Source of the DNA: Sclerurus mexicanus
Taxonomy: Eukaryota > Chordata > Aves > Passeriformes > Furnariidae
Reading direction: 5' to 3'
DNA length: 64,000 nt
NCBI GenBank assembly: GCA_013396755.1
Contig: VWZF01006084.1
Coordinates: 483,843-547,842, forward strand
A program made the translations under genes and the position numbers. Under the pieces are notes generated by a model that was given only the letters and a program-made list of their open reading frames with translations, was not told where the DNA came from and made no database searches. Within the stretch, counting starts at the first letter, position 1. Each line of letters begins with the position of its first letter. Shown in pieces: positions 13,078 to 24,985 of this stretch.

Positions 13078-16000
13078 GTAAGCAGCTCATCTCAGTCACT
13101 TTCTCTTTGTTTCCAATTGTGTGTATGTGTGCATGCATGCTTGTGTGTGTGTGTGTGTGTGTGTGTGCGTTTGAAACCTGAAAGCCCAAATCTCAGCTCA
13201 GGAGCATTCTGAGAAGAGAGAGATTGCAATTTCATACATGAGGCAGCCTCTGCTGAAATTGAAAAATGAGTAGAGAAAAGCAAGACTTCCCTCTTTCTCT
13301 GTGAGCCCTTTTAGACTTTATTTATTATAGCTGTATGAATCACTGTGAAGCAAACTGAACACCTCTCACCTAATGAAAATCTTTCTTCATTTAAAGCTCT
13401 TATAAGGGTGTAGTTCCATGCAATCAAACACCTGATACATTCATCATTAACCAGAAAAAATTACCCAATTGCATTTTTTCAGTGCTATAAACAATGAATG
13501 AACAAAGGCAATGAATGAACTTCATACCTTGCATATATGGACTTATTGAACAGTGTGTAGAATAACAGCAAGTTTACTAGATACAGAACAAAAAGACTAG
13601 ATTTCATTGTAGTAAGTCTCTTCTAGCCTGGTTGGTTTACCTGCCTGTCTAGTTAAACTACTGAATCCTTTCCTCTCAACCATATACCTTGTGAAAGCAA
13701 GACAACTGCATAGACACACATACACATATGCACATCCATATTTTTGGGCTTTATGATACGGCTAAAACAAGGTCTGAATTCACAAATAAAATCCTAAAAA
13801 TAACAGAGGAAATAGTCTTTAAGGACAACAGGGGGGTTGGAGCAGAACCAAACATATTTCTTCTTGACTACTAATTTGAGATCTTTATACTTGAGGGATG
13901 CCAAATATCACTGAATGCCAGAGAGGTCCCATCACCATCATCATGTGGTTACCCTGTGCAGTCTGTGTGGCACATAGAGGGGCACAAGTTTATTTCAAAT
14001 TTTGCCCTGACCAGGAATCATTAACTGGCAATATTTCCAGTCTGTAGTTGTCAAATCAGGACATTTCGCAGCTCCCTGGCAATACCCCTGACTCTGTGCC
14101 TCAGCAAGCCTCCCCTTCTCCCTCCCCTGCTTCTCCTGTCATCTCCCTTGCAAAGCAGCCTTGTAATCCAGTCTGTCATTTTGCATTTGCGAGCCAAGTT
14201 CCAGTCAAAGAGGATGTGTTGTTTGAAAGCTGTAGCAGTAGTGGGGAGGTGCAACCCTAGACAGAGGCCGGGGACTTCTGCATTATAAGTAGCGTCACAG
14301 GCAGGTCCTCAAGTCCAAGAACATAAACTACCCTCTCACTTAGATCTTTTTTTAGGGAACTTCTAAGAAACATTTTGGTTTCTTCTAGGTCTCACTCCCC
14401 AACCCTTAGCCTCACTGTTTCACATAGCCCAGAATAACCTGATAGTATATTCTGAAAGATTTCATTGTTGTTTTAACACTTTCTTCTAGGTTGCAGAAAG
14501 TTAGCTGGTGAAGTTTCACACCTAAAATCTAGAGAACAGTGAAATGTGCCCAAGTCCCAAGACTCTGGCTTAAGGCAAAATCAGCCTCAGCAAATGGGAC
14601 TGCTAGACCTGATTTTCTGCCAGAGGAAAAACCCAGAAACACTTTCGGGTGAGGGAAGCTTCCTGCTTTGAAAACTTGAATTGTTTTCAGCCATGGATGA
14701 CAGCAGGCATCCCCTCAGCTCTCCCACAGCCCCCCCTCTGCCAGCATATGGAGCGTATGCCTGTCCCCACAGGGTGGGCAGTGGAGCCAGGCTGGGCCTG
14801 TTGCTGGGTTTGGAGAACCCCTTGCCTCTTTGCAACTAATAGGGGAGACTACCAGGGATGGATATCCTCCCTGCCCCACATAGGTGATGGGATCATAGGT
14901 CCACAAGGAAAGAAAGCATTGACCAGCTCCGTTGTCCCAGAGTCACCCTATATGGTTATCACATACAAGCTTTTATCAGTTTAGCCATACAGAGATTGGT
15001 CTATTTTGGTATGGTGTCCATGCTGGGCTGCTGTACATCTTCTTCTAGTCTCTGCAAGGATTTTGACACCCTATCCGGAGGATGTTTAGGTTCATTGTTA
15101 TATTGGATATTCAGACTTACTGATGGCTGATCTGGGGGAATTTGCAGGGTCAAGCTAGTAGGAGTGCTGGAGATAACCGCAAGGAACAACAGCCTATGAT
15201 CCAATTAGGGTAATTTTCCTTGCACCTTCTTCCAGCAACTCCACCTGTAAATTACATTATTGCATGTAGCCCCTTGGGGAAAAAGGCTAAGTGAGTCTAT
15301 CTAAAATGCTCTGCCCTTGACCCCCTGCCTTACCCATAGCTTCTGAATCTGAGCCCCATGTAAGCAGCAACTTCAAAAGGGGTAGTCAAAGCCACACTTT
15401 CTGCTCCCTTGAGTGAGTGCAGTCTGGCACTTTCTGTTATGTCCTTGCAGAGTGCAGTGCTGAAGGATTAGCACTGAAGCATGCAACCTTATTTCTTGTC
15501 AGGGTGATACATTTCAGTGTTCTTCAGTTCATATGTAGCCTCACGTTTTCCATCAGATGAACAGATACAGACCTGCTCAAGACCCCCTGATTACACAGGC
15601 TAAATAAAGGATGTGCAGGGTGGTTTCTCCCATCTGTTGACTAATGAAATAGTTTCTTATTAGGCCTTTGTACCCCATGCATGTGGTAAACGGAGCCAGG
15701 CACATCAGCCTAAGCATTCCCCAAGGAGCTGTTACCAAACAGTTCATATTCTGCTCATTACTGCTGTTTATTTACTGCCTTCAGAATAAAAATAAGGAAA
15801 TCTACTGATACAATAAAGAAGTAGAATCAAGAAAACTAACAGGATTTATTCCTCAATTATATTTCTTGCAGAGCAGAAGTAAAAAGTCATGTATCATTTT
15901 TATTGGCTGAAAATCTACAATCACAATGGTTATAGTTTTCATTATTTCTCTGGTTCACTGCTACAAGGTGGGCAGTGAGCCTCTTCTCACCCACCCCTAA

Positions 16001-17182
16001 GAGCCTAAGAGCATTCTGCTGCACTTTGTAGTGTAAATGCACTTTCTGTAAGTGTTTCCCCATTTGTCTTAATCTCTCTTCACTGCCTGTAAAGCACAAA
16101 TAAAGAAAAAAAACCTCAAGAAGGCATAACCTTGATCAAGAATTACCAGAAATCCCTTTCTGCATCTGTAGAAAAGTGACAGTACCAAAAAAAACAAAAG
16201 GTATTTACAAAAAAAGTGTTGTTCTGTGTGTGCACTCTTGCTGTTATATCCCGACTTTCCATTATTTCCCAAAGTGCAAGCAATCATTCTTAATTTTCAA
16301 CAAGGATTTCTTTAAACAGAGATAGTATCTTTAGGGACTTTAAGCTGTAGTCATTTCACAACACTAGACACATCCCTGAAGTAGTAAGAGAAGAACAAAG
16401 GAGAGATAAATAGAAAGATTCTAACAAAGGGAATAAATAAAAGCTGTAATTAAATAAATAGAAAGTTATACATATTGGATTGTATAGTAAAGATTTAATA
16501 GAATGCATGAAAAACATCCAAAAACAAATTTTACCACTTCACCTACTTAAGTAAAAAACCCTTTACAGAATTTAGCCCTCTGTCACTTTGTTTTACCCAT
16601 ATGGTACAAGAACTACCGTACCAGATCAGAACAGTTTGGTTTGTTGTTTCTAAACCTGGACAGCATAAACAGTTTTGAGAAAGCAGCAAGAAAACCTGCC
16701 CTACATGCTTTTGAGCTAGCCCACCCATAAGAAAAGCTTCTTCTGAAAGTCCACAGTAGACGTGGCTCCCGCCCTGAAGCATATGAATGCATACCTCATC
16801 CAAGTGTTAGACTTTGCAGAGCCCTCTTACTCAAGTCCTTGTCACTCTGGCTGTCTACATGATTGCCTTGTCTTTCTGAAGCTGCTGCTAAGTCCTTAAC
16901 TTCCACGCTGTTTTGTGTGGTAGTGTTTCGCTTTGGTTGTGCCCTGAGTCAGAAGTATGTCTCATCAATTTTTAAATTACAGCTTCCCTCTGATTAGGTA
17001 TTCTCTTATTGTCTTGGAATCCAGTCTCTGTCCTTCCTTGTTTAGTATGGTGTCCCTTTTTAATCCCAATTTCTTAACAGTGCTTCTGCTCGCTTTCTGC
17101 TCTGTGGGGCTGGAGTTGGGGCAGGACAGGTGGTGGTTGATGTCATCTGTGTGCTCTCTTCCTTTGTGACCTCTTCCCACAG
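13078..17182 (+). other. SH3RF3: SH3RF3 intron A-B
   Basis: A 4,105-bp intron from donor GTAAGC to acceptor CTTCCCACAG. It contains a TG microsatellite near its 5' end. I see no further coding exon, RNA gene or well-preserved mobile element. Open frames on either strand are short and unrelated to the gene family. Confidence 0.85.
13119..13170. repeat. (TG)n microsatellite
   Basis: A TG-rich tract with a pure stretch at about 13142-13166, preceded by a TGTATGTGTGCATGCATGC variant. It lies only about 40 bases downstream of the exon A donor site, so length changes could in principle affect intron-proximal splicing signals; that is inference only. Confidence 0.9.
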
Positions 17183-17353
17183 CTACCTAGCCCTGTATGC
17201 CTACAAGCCCCAGAAGAACGATGAGCTGGAGCTCCGCAAAGGTGAGATGTACCGGGTCATTGAGAAGTGCCAGGACGGCTGGTTCAAGGGGACATCTCTG
17301 AGGAGTGGGATGTCCGGTGTCTTCCCAGGCAACTATGTGACACCTGTTTCAAG
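17183..17353 (+). CDS. SH3RF3: SH3RF3 exon B: third SH3 domain
   Basis: This 171-nt exon lies between acceptor TTCCCACAG (to 17182) and donor AAG|GTGAGG. Its first base completes the Ile codon from exon A, and 56 codons follow, from YLALYAYKPQKNDELELRKG to GNYVTPVS, leaving AG for Arg. It encodes one complete SH3 fold: the ALYAY version of the ALYDY motif, the acidic RT loop (KNDELEL), the binding-groove Trp in CQDGWFKG, and the GVFPGNYV end with the conserved Pro and Tyr. In POSH proteins SH3-3 is one of the scaffold domains binding proline-rich partners. All groove residues appear intact. This is the most diagnostic exon in the window. Confidence 0.97.
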
Positions 17354-20300
17354 GTGAGGACCTCTGGCCTGAAATGGGGCTGAGAGGGATTCTGCATCTG
17401 GAAGATGCTGAAAACAATGTAACTCTGCTTTTAAATCACATTCCCCTTCCAGAAATGTTCTGGTGGCACTGCAGACTTCAGGAATGAGACTTGCTGGTTG
17501 TAGCAGTGGAGTTAACCATGTCCTCAGGAGATTGCAGTAGTTGTATTAGATGACGGCATTTATAACCTGTGATAAGCCCAGGTTTTAGTTTTGTAAAGAA
17601 TCTGTCGGCTAATGACTTAGTTGTTGTTATAAAACTGCTGGACACGTAACAAAGTGTCTTGCTTTTCAGTAGCCCCTCATAAAGATTTTGTTTCTCTTAA
17701 AGCAAAGATCTGGAATGGTTTGGATCTGGACTAGTGTTTGAACTGTTAAAATTCAGAAGTGGTAGGAGAATTCAGTAAATTGTCTGGCTTTAGCTACTTC
17801 TGTCTCAGTTGCAGAAGATGAGAAAGGGAAAGAATAGCATTTCTGGGGAAGAAGGCCATTTTTCAGAGTTTGGTATTGGACAACACCAAATTAAAGGTTG
17901 TTTCTGATCTAGAGCCTGCTCTGAAATAGTCTGAAAGCTGAGAAGCAAGTTCATCTCTGTGTCCCAGACTGATTGCCCCATATGCTCCTTGCAGGTGAAT
18001 GTTGCCATATGTATGCCCATGTCTCCTTTAGAGCAACTGTGGATTTGCAAACTCAGCTTGCTGCTTCGCATGTGCTAAGTCTCTCCTCCCACAGGCACAC
18101 TGTCTCCACCACCTTTGACTTCTCTCCAGAGAAAGGCACCTCATGATTCACAGTGCTGATCTTGAAAAATTGATCAAGCTTTGTTCCATCTAAAGTTCAT
18201 GTCAAATCTGTAATATGTGAACCAAAAGTTTAGAGCAGATTAGAAGACGATAGTTAAGCCTGCTGACAGTCCTAATATTGCATTTCAGTAAAAAAACCCC
18301 AAACATTAGTTCATTGGTTCTTCACAGTTCATCAACCTAAATGTATTTACCTTATTTTACAGAGTTCCTTGAGTGCCTTCACTCCTTGCCTCTTCAGCTC
18401 TTAATTAGTAAGGAACTTTGTCCTGCAGGGTTGGCTATCTGAATCAGCAAGACTTTATTAAATGCAGCATGTCACAGCTAGAACAAGACAGAGAAGTGCT
18501 AAAGGGCAAAAGTGCTTTCCACAAAACCTGAAAGCAGCTTTATGATTATATTTATGATCCTGTGAGCTAATTAAGTTCCTGTGCAAATCACTCTTAGTGA
18601 GAAGAGCAAGAAAAATCTGGTAACAACAAAATCTCCTATTTGCTACACTTTCAACATATTTTATTCCCCTTTGACAGCAAAGCAGGGGATTAGATTCATA
18701 CAGTTTTCTGCCACTCCCTACAAAAATGAAGGAAAAGACGTTGTCTGTGAATTTAGTAACATTGAACTAGATTTATAACCTGCCAAAACACATGCATGAG
18801 TGGAGCACGGTGGAAAAAGAACAAGGCCCTTTAGATGGACAGACAGGCACAAGGCAGCGAGAAAATTTGCCACATCCAGCATCTCTCCACCTCTGTGGGA
18901 GTCACAGATAGTTTCTGTACTTGTTGGTGTACATGTTTGCTTGAACACAGCTCTCAGTGGACTGTTAGGTGTGCTTTCCTGGCAAACTCAATCTAGTGCA
19001 GATGGCCAAGTTGGCTCCAGCTGAACCTTCCTGCCACCCTGCCAGCTCTTCACAGCAGATGACAGACAGTCAAGATTTCCATCTGGTGGGATTCCCAGTT
19101 TTTCCCAACCTATAGGCTTATTAAAAAAAAAAAAAAAAGAAAAAAAGAAAAAAAAATCAGATTCATTTAGCAAAATGTAATCCAGGCAAACCTTGCACCA
19201 TGAGATAAGTCACTGACAGCATAGTGTTGTCTTTCATCCGTGATTTTGGGGTAGGAAGGACTGGACAGAAGGGATAGCTATCTTTTGCACTTTTGGACCA
19301 TATCTTCCAGCCTGTGCTTTGGTCTTTTTCTATCAGAATTTCACTCTTTTGCCACTTCCCCTTACTACTCCTTTCTTAGGGTTACTTCTTCTGTCATTCA
19401 TATCCTCTGAATCAGACCAGATTGTTCAGCATACTCCTTCTTTCTGGTCTTCTCCTCTCTGTGTTCCCACGCAACAATCTTGGGGACCCAGAAGTTCTCC
19501 TAGTAGTTGAATCTTGTATTTTTTTCTGTTATTCCTTCCTACCTTGCTAACCCCTTGCAATGTTGCATTTCCCTTTCCTTCATCTTACTTTTTTCTGCCT
19601 CATATCCCCTCTGCCGTCCTTTCCTGGAGGAGTACCTTCACACAAGGAGCAGTGTGGGAGAGGAGAGCAGCACAAAATGATCCCCTTGTTTCATGGCATT
19701 TACCACTGGCCATGAAAATTATTCAGGAACCTGAGTAAGAAACTCAGAGAAAGAGCTGCTGAGCAGCAGCTGAGTTTGTCCACTGGTGTCCTTCTGTCCT
19801 CTGCAGTGTCCTTATGTCCTGGTCAGAGTTTCTAGCTCAGTGGTAAGAGGATCAAGACATGTTGTAGTCTGAACTCATTGCATAGGAGAAAGAGCTTCGT
19901 CCCTTTCCTCTGATGTCTACCTTGCCACTCAGATGAAATAAAAATTATGCATACAGTTTAAGTGAGAAGTGAAAGAGGGGTCAATTACTGTTTGTATTTC
20001 TTTTTTGGTCAGGTCAGCTGCATTCCCTTCCCTTTTGCATTGCCTTAGCAAGTCTATTCTAGGGCTGGTTACATCAATAGGGTTCAGCCAAGCCAAGCTC
20101 TGTGAAGTCTGCTGCTTCTCAGTCCCCATCAGTAGCTACACACAGATTTGGCATTATCCATCTTTGTTTCTCCCTGTAGGGTTGTATGCAGGTTTGGTCC
20201 CAAGAAAAGATTTTTGAGTCTGTTTTAATTATCTCTCCATATGAAATAGCCTCTAGCACACATAATGACATTTGGGAGATACTTATTTCCTCTGAATTAA

Positions 20301-20605
20301 GATTTGTGATTTTACTAGAAGCCATTCAGACAGAAATGTAGCATAATAAAAAAAAGTGATGAGAAAAATTATCTTTTCCATTTTTACTCTGCGCTTCTTC
20401 CTGTAGGATAAAGGGGTGAAAGTGTCCTCCAGCATGCTTATGACTGGGACCTATAAAGATAAATACATATCTATATCTCGATTTACTTTAAAAACTGAGA
20501 GAGTATCATGTTGAAATTCCTGAGTAACTGAGGGTGCTTATCAGCACTGTGGATGGGTATTGGGATCTCTGGAGCATGCTTACACTGTGCCTTGACTCCA
20601 TGCAG
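17354..20605 (+). other. SH3RF3: SH3RF3 intron B-C
   Basis: A 3,252-bp intron from donor GTGAGG to acceptor CTCCATGCAG. It contains an A-rich tract at 19123-19156 and otherwise unique sequence. No other exon or RNA gene was recognised. Confidence 0.85.
19123..19156. repeat. A-rich homopolymer tract
   Basis: A run of A interrupted by two single G bases. No retroposon body lies immediately upstream on the + strand, so I leave it as low-complexity sequence. Confidence 0.85.
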
Positions 20606-20856
20606 GGTGCCAGTAGGAGCTGGGCAGCCCAGGAACAGCGGAGCTGGAGGGGTTCCAACAACAAAAGTAGCTCCAGGAGCCATCCACACCATCGGGGCCG
20701 GTCACACCAATGCCACCACGGCCGTCAGACCAGTTGTTCCTATCACCACTCCCCAGACGCATCCCCAGCTACAGGCAGCCTCTCCACAGCTGAACAACTG
20801 CCTGAGGTATTCAGCTCAGCAGCCAGCCAGCCAGCCCCGCAACGCCATGCAGATAG
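20606..20856 (+). CDS. SH3RF3: SH3RF3 exon C: Pro/Ser/Thr-rich linker after SH3-3
   Basis: This 251-nt exon lies between acceptor CCATGCAG (to 20605) and donor ATAG|GTAAGT. Its first G completes the Arg codon of exon B, giving VTPVSR-VPVGAGQPRN. It then runs 83 codons through TKVAPGAIHTIGAGHTNATT, AVRPVVPITTPQTHPQLQAA and SPQLNNCLRYSAQQPASQPR to NAMQI, and ends with G in phase 1. The order (VP at the start, RP.VPITTPQ.H, ASPQ/PP..CLR.SAQ..ASQ.R at the end) matches the SH3RF3 linker between SH3-3 and SH3-4. Composition (Pro, Thr, Ala, Gln) suggests disorder. If the donor is not used, the frame continues 41 codons into the intron to a TAG at 20979-20981. Confidence 0.93.
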
Positions 20857-21654
20857 GTAAGTGCACACCCACCAGTGCCTCTCGCCCTGCACTGGCAGGA
20901 TTGATGTGCAAGCCTCTAGAAGCTGCCTGTCCCCACAGCTTTCTTTCTCGTTTTAGTCACAACTCAGTCAATGTGCGATAGAGTATGTTTTCTTTGCTTG
21001 TAATATTTATGTGTTTCTATTGATCTCTGGGAACCACGTTGTGTTTATCAGATTGTTCTCTTGCTACAGCTGAAATAGATTATAGTGTTTACAAATATTT
21101 ATACAATTTATCTGAGTGAAAGCAAGCACCCTGCATACTGGGGAGATTAACAGTTCTGAGTCCGGTTGGCTTACTGACAGAAAAATACTACCCTTATTGC
21201 AGGGCAAGTAATACATGCCTTAAAATTATGAAGCATTTCACTGGGCTTCAGGGATAAAAGGAATTTATTAGGCAGAATGGGACCCAGTGCTAGTGATAAA
21301 ATAAAAGATCTGAAAAATGCTGCCACCTTTTTGAAGTGAGAATAAGAGCTTCTTGCACCAGGGGGCCTCTGTTCTTTCTAGGTTCCCTTTCTGATGTACA
21401 GCAGTATTTTCTACAGTACAATTTATTTCCCTTTCCCTGATGTTAAAGAGCTTCTGATGTTGAATAAAGTAAAAGTAAATCCTGTGGTGGAACTTTATAG
21501 CAAAATTTAAAACATTTTGTTTCTGATATATTATAGGGTTGTGAGCCATAGTGTTTAGAAAGGCAGATTGGTAAGAACTGTGACTGCTGAAAACTGAGGT
21601 CTTAAGATATAAAACAAAGCGAGCACAAATGAGAAATACCCTGTGGAGTAAGTC

Positions 21655-21735
21655 ATGGATTCATACCTTTTGAAGCCAGAAGGCTCCATTATGACCATCT
21701 AATCTCACCTCCTACACAGTCCAGACCAAGGGGAA
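21655..21735 (-). mobile_element. Very old CR1 3'-end fragment, antisense
   Basis: The stretch 'GATTCATACCTTTTGAAGCCAGAAGG' followed by CATTATGACCATCTAATCTC and ACCTCCTACACAG resembles the inverted 3' end of ancient amniote CR1/L3-like LINEs. Those typically read as a phrase about a marked region 'AGAAGGGACCATTATGATCA'. It is divergent and only about 80 bp is alignable by eye. Confidence 0.5.
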
Positions 21736-23063
21736 GAAAACATAATCAAATACATGTGATTCTGACTCTCAAACAGTGCAGGTCCGCTGCTCAACAAACA
21801 GCACAGGGCTTTACACGGTATCTGTGTCACACAGGGTACAATTGATTTATCCTCTTTTTGTCTAGTTCTGAAAGTGCTGCTACCCCTCCAAAAGCCCTTC
21901 TGCTCTCACAGCAGAGAGGCAAAAACAGCCCCTCTTAGGCTTGGCTTTCAGGAAATGTTCAGGTGCTCCTGGTGCCTCCTGTGCCCATGTCGACAGGCAG
22001 AGGTCTCCCCTGAAACTGAGGTGACAGAATGTTTTGCCCCACAGACCTGGCATGCCCTATAGCTTCCCTCCACTGTGCTGCTGCGCTACACCTCCAGCAG
22101 CTTCCCTGATTTAAGAGTACTCCTCCAGGTCACTCTGAAGTCTCTAAAGTGCCTTGGCAGGCAGGGTGATCCAGGGACCACAGAGCTGTTTCAAAACCTC
22201 CTAAGCAGGGAGTTCTCCCACCCTTCCAGAGGGTTCATGAGATTATTATTTTAATCAAATAAACCATTTCTAGGATAAAGGAAATTTTCCTGATTAGCAG
22301 TAATTTTCTCCAAAATGGATGTCCTCACCAGTATCCTGTGGATCACAGCCCCTCAAAAGGTCCCTTTAGTCCTGCAGGACAGGTCAATGTGCTGACTTTT
22401 TCAAAGCTTTTCAAGAGAGGGAAGCTGGCACAGTATTCAAATCACGTTTCTGTTGGCTTGCAATATACATGAGTAACAAATCAATTTTGCACAAGGCCAC
22501 TAATGTAGGAATACACCCAAAATGAAATATGAGTTGTGTAGAACAAAAATAGCCTTCAGTGAGCATTGCTAATTAATAGCATGTTTGATGCAGCACAGTC
22601 CAGATCCAGAGATCCCAGAGCAAAGGCATACATTGTAACAGTAAGCAGAGGAAATTACAGAATAAAATGTGAGAACTCTGCTCAGAGCTGATTTTTCTCA
22701 GGCCATCTCTTTTACTGGTTCTCATATTTTCTGTTTCCTCTGTGTCTGGAAACACCAAGTCCTACATAAAACAAGTATTGTACCTAATACGATTATCAAA
22801 TCAGGGTTCTGCACCCAGGTATATGAAGTGATATCTTTTTCTCTACCTTTAGGAAAGCCATTGCTCCCTACAACAGTAGTTCAAAACTTTGACCCTGCAA
22901 ACTTAGCCATCCTGGAAAATTAAATTTCTGATAGCAGTGGTTGCTCATCACACAAATTCCAAATGGAAAATCAGGAGGGAATCATGTCAAGATAATTAGT
23001 GGTACCCTGGCTGGCTCTCTTGAAGTGAATTGCACTTTTAGTGTATGTTCTTGGTAATGCAGG

Positions 23064-23141
23064 GATGGGGAGATGACAACTAACAGGAAGAAGAGTCTTG
23101 AAGATGGGAAGATGAGAACTAATAGCAAGACTAGTCTTGAA
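23064..23141 (+). repeat. 39-bp tandem duplication (two copies)
   Basis: Two adjacent 39-base units (23064-23102 and 23103-23141), both starting GATGGG and ending AGTCTTGAA, differ at about six positions. This is a local duplication old enough to have diverged by about 15 percent. Confidence 0.85.
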
Positions 23142-24499
23142 GGTGTCTGTAATAACAACTTTTAGGGCCTTCCTCATGGTACACAGTAAAATCACATCAA
23201 CTTACAGACTAATGATAGTTTTTTTGATTTGCTATGAGCTACATTAGTAAAATGAGATTTTATAAAGTCAAGAAGCTACTGTGAGGGAGAATCATACAAA
23301 CTTGAGAGGTGTTAATATGATGATCACTGGCCCACCATGTTCAATATTGCTTCAGATAATAGGGCATAAGGCCAGGGGATGACATTCCTTCCTTGCAGGA
23401 GTGCTCAGCTGCTGTAGTGAGTACGATTAATGGCATTCTGTCATTTCAATCCCTGGTAATGGGTGCCACTCTTAACCACAGAAACAGAAAATAGTAGTTT
23501 GAGTTGTTCTAACACCATTGTTTAGTTATACATTGAGTGAATTTCAGTTGCATAAAAATGTGTCCTTCAAATGAATTTGTTAAGAAAACCACAGATCAAA
23601 GTGGGTCAGAAATTTTCCAGTAAAATGCATCTTGGTCAAAGAAAAGTTGATTTGCTGAACTCAAAAGTTTTTTGTCAAGAATTGATGTAGTTCAACCAGA
23701 CCAACCATAAAGCTGTACTGTTGCAAAGGGAACTGACAACTTCCCAGAGGTGTTCTCCACAGAGGAGTACAGTGCAGTGACCAAATTCTGTTTTCCCATC
23801 CCAGATGAATAACCTGACCAGAAGCGAGGTTATTGTGGGGTGAGTGAGTAGGTTGTGCTCAGAGAAATGTTCAAAGGTTCAAATTTTGCACTGAGACAGA
23901 ACTAAATGAGATTATGAAACCTGAAAATCATTTATGAAATGGGCATTTTCCAGCCAATCCTATTACTGAATCATTTACATGAGGGAATGTCTAGGTGTGG
24001 GGCTCCACTTCTAGGCTGTAAATATTTGAAGTGGAGGTGTGTTTAGGTTACGCCTAAGCAATCAACCAACCTGGAAGTCTTGGACAATATAGTTGTGGAA
24101 ATGGACCTGGAGATCTGTCACACTTTTTGCAACACGAGGCATGCAACAGGCTCGGGAATCCCTGGAGGGCTGACCCCAGCGGTGTGTGACAGTCACCCTT
24201 AAATGGATGAGCACTAATTCCTGGATCCCACTGCTTGCGGGCAGGGTTCGCTTAGCAGGGACAGCCAATCTGAAAGGCACTGACTAGTCCCTCAGGGACT
24301 TTGCTGGCAGAGAGGAGGCTGAGCTCAGAAATCCTCTGAGATGGATTTCTGCTTAATTTATCCTGTGCAGCACAGGGATGTGCTGTTGATCATTTTGCTA
24401 GGGCTGAAACAAGAGACCTTCCTTTGTAATTGCCGTCTGCTACATCGGCCTGGATCATCTGGGCTAACCCCTCACGCCCTGTGTTGCTCTGAAACCTAT

Positions 24500-24985
24500 T
24501 AGGTTAGGAGGGGGTCCTGGAAGAAGCTCAGCTGGAACGAGACGATGTGTTTTAAAAGGACAGTAGGCCCGGTATTTATGCCCAGGCACGGGCAAGGGCA
24601 GTCACACCACTGGGGAGCACGGGCCAGTTTTGGTGACTTTCGGACAGGCCTTTTGCCGCCAGGAGGGGGCTCGGCAGGGAACACCTGCCAGATGAGACGA
24701 AGGGTGAAGGGTGAAGAAGGGTNCCGGGCGGCCTGGGCATCCTCGGCTCACGCGGGTCTCACGTCCACCCTCCCCACCGCAGCGGGCCCGGGCGGCTCTG
24801 CTGTGCCAGAAACACCTCCGTTTCTGCAGGGACCTGCCACTGCAGTGACGAGAGGAGAGGGGAATTCAGCAGGGCTCCTCGGGTGAAGGTGCGAGGCACT
24901 GAAGGCTCAGCCTCTGAGGACCCACAGCTGCGCGCACGGCCCCTTGTGCACCTTGCTGAGGGAAGCCGGTGTGGAGAGATGCTTT
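24500..24985. other. CpG-rich patch with one ambiguous base (N at 24723)
   Basis: An abrupt rise in G+C and CpG frequency inside an AT-rich intron: CpG recurs about every 15-20 bases across roughly 360 bases (for example CCGGGCGG, CACGCGGG, ACCGCAGCGGG). A direct repeat GGGTGAAGGGTGAAGAAGGGT precedes the single N at 24723, the only ambiguous base in the window. A single N in a draft avian assembly can stand for a small unresolved gap. Translations across the patch show no SH3RF3 motif. It could be an intragenic CpG island or alternative promoter, or a collapsed GC-rich gap. Confidence 0.6.

Noticed and set aside
24545..24886. 113-codon frame across the N at 24723
   Set aside because: No SH3RF3 linker motifs and no suitable acceptor-donor pair. 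It is open because the patch is GC-rich.
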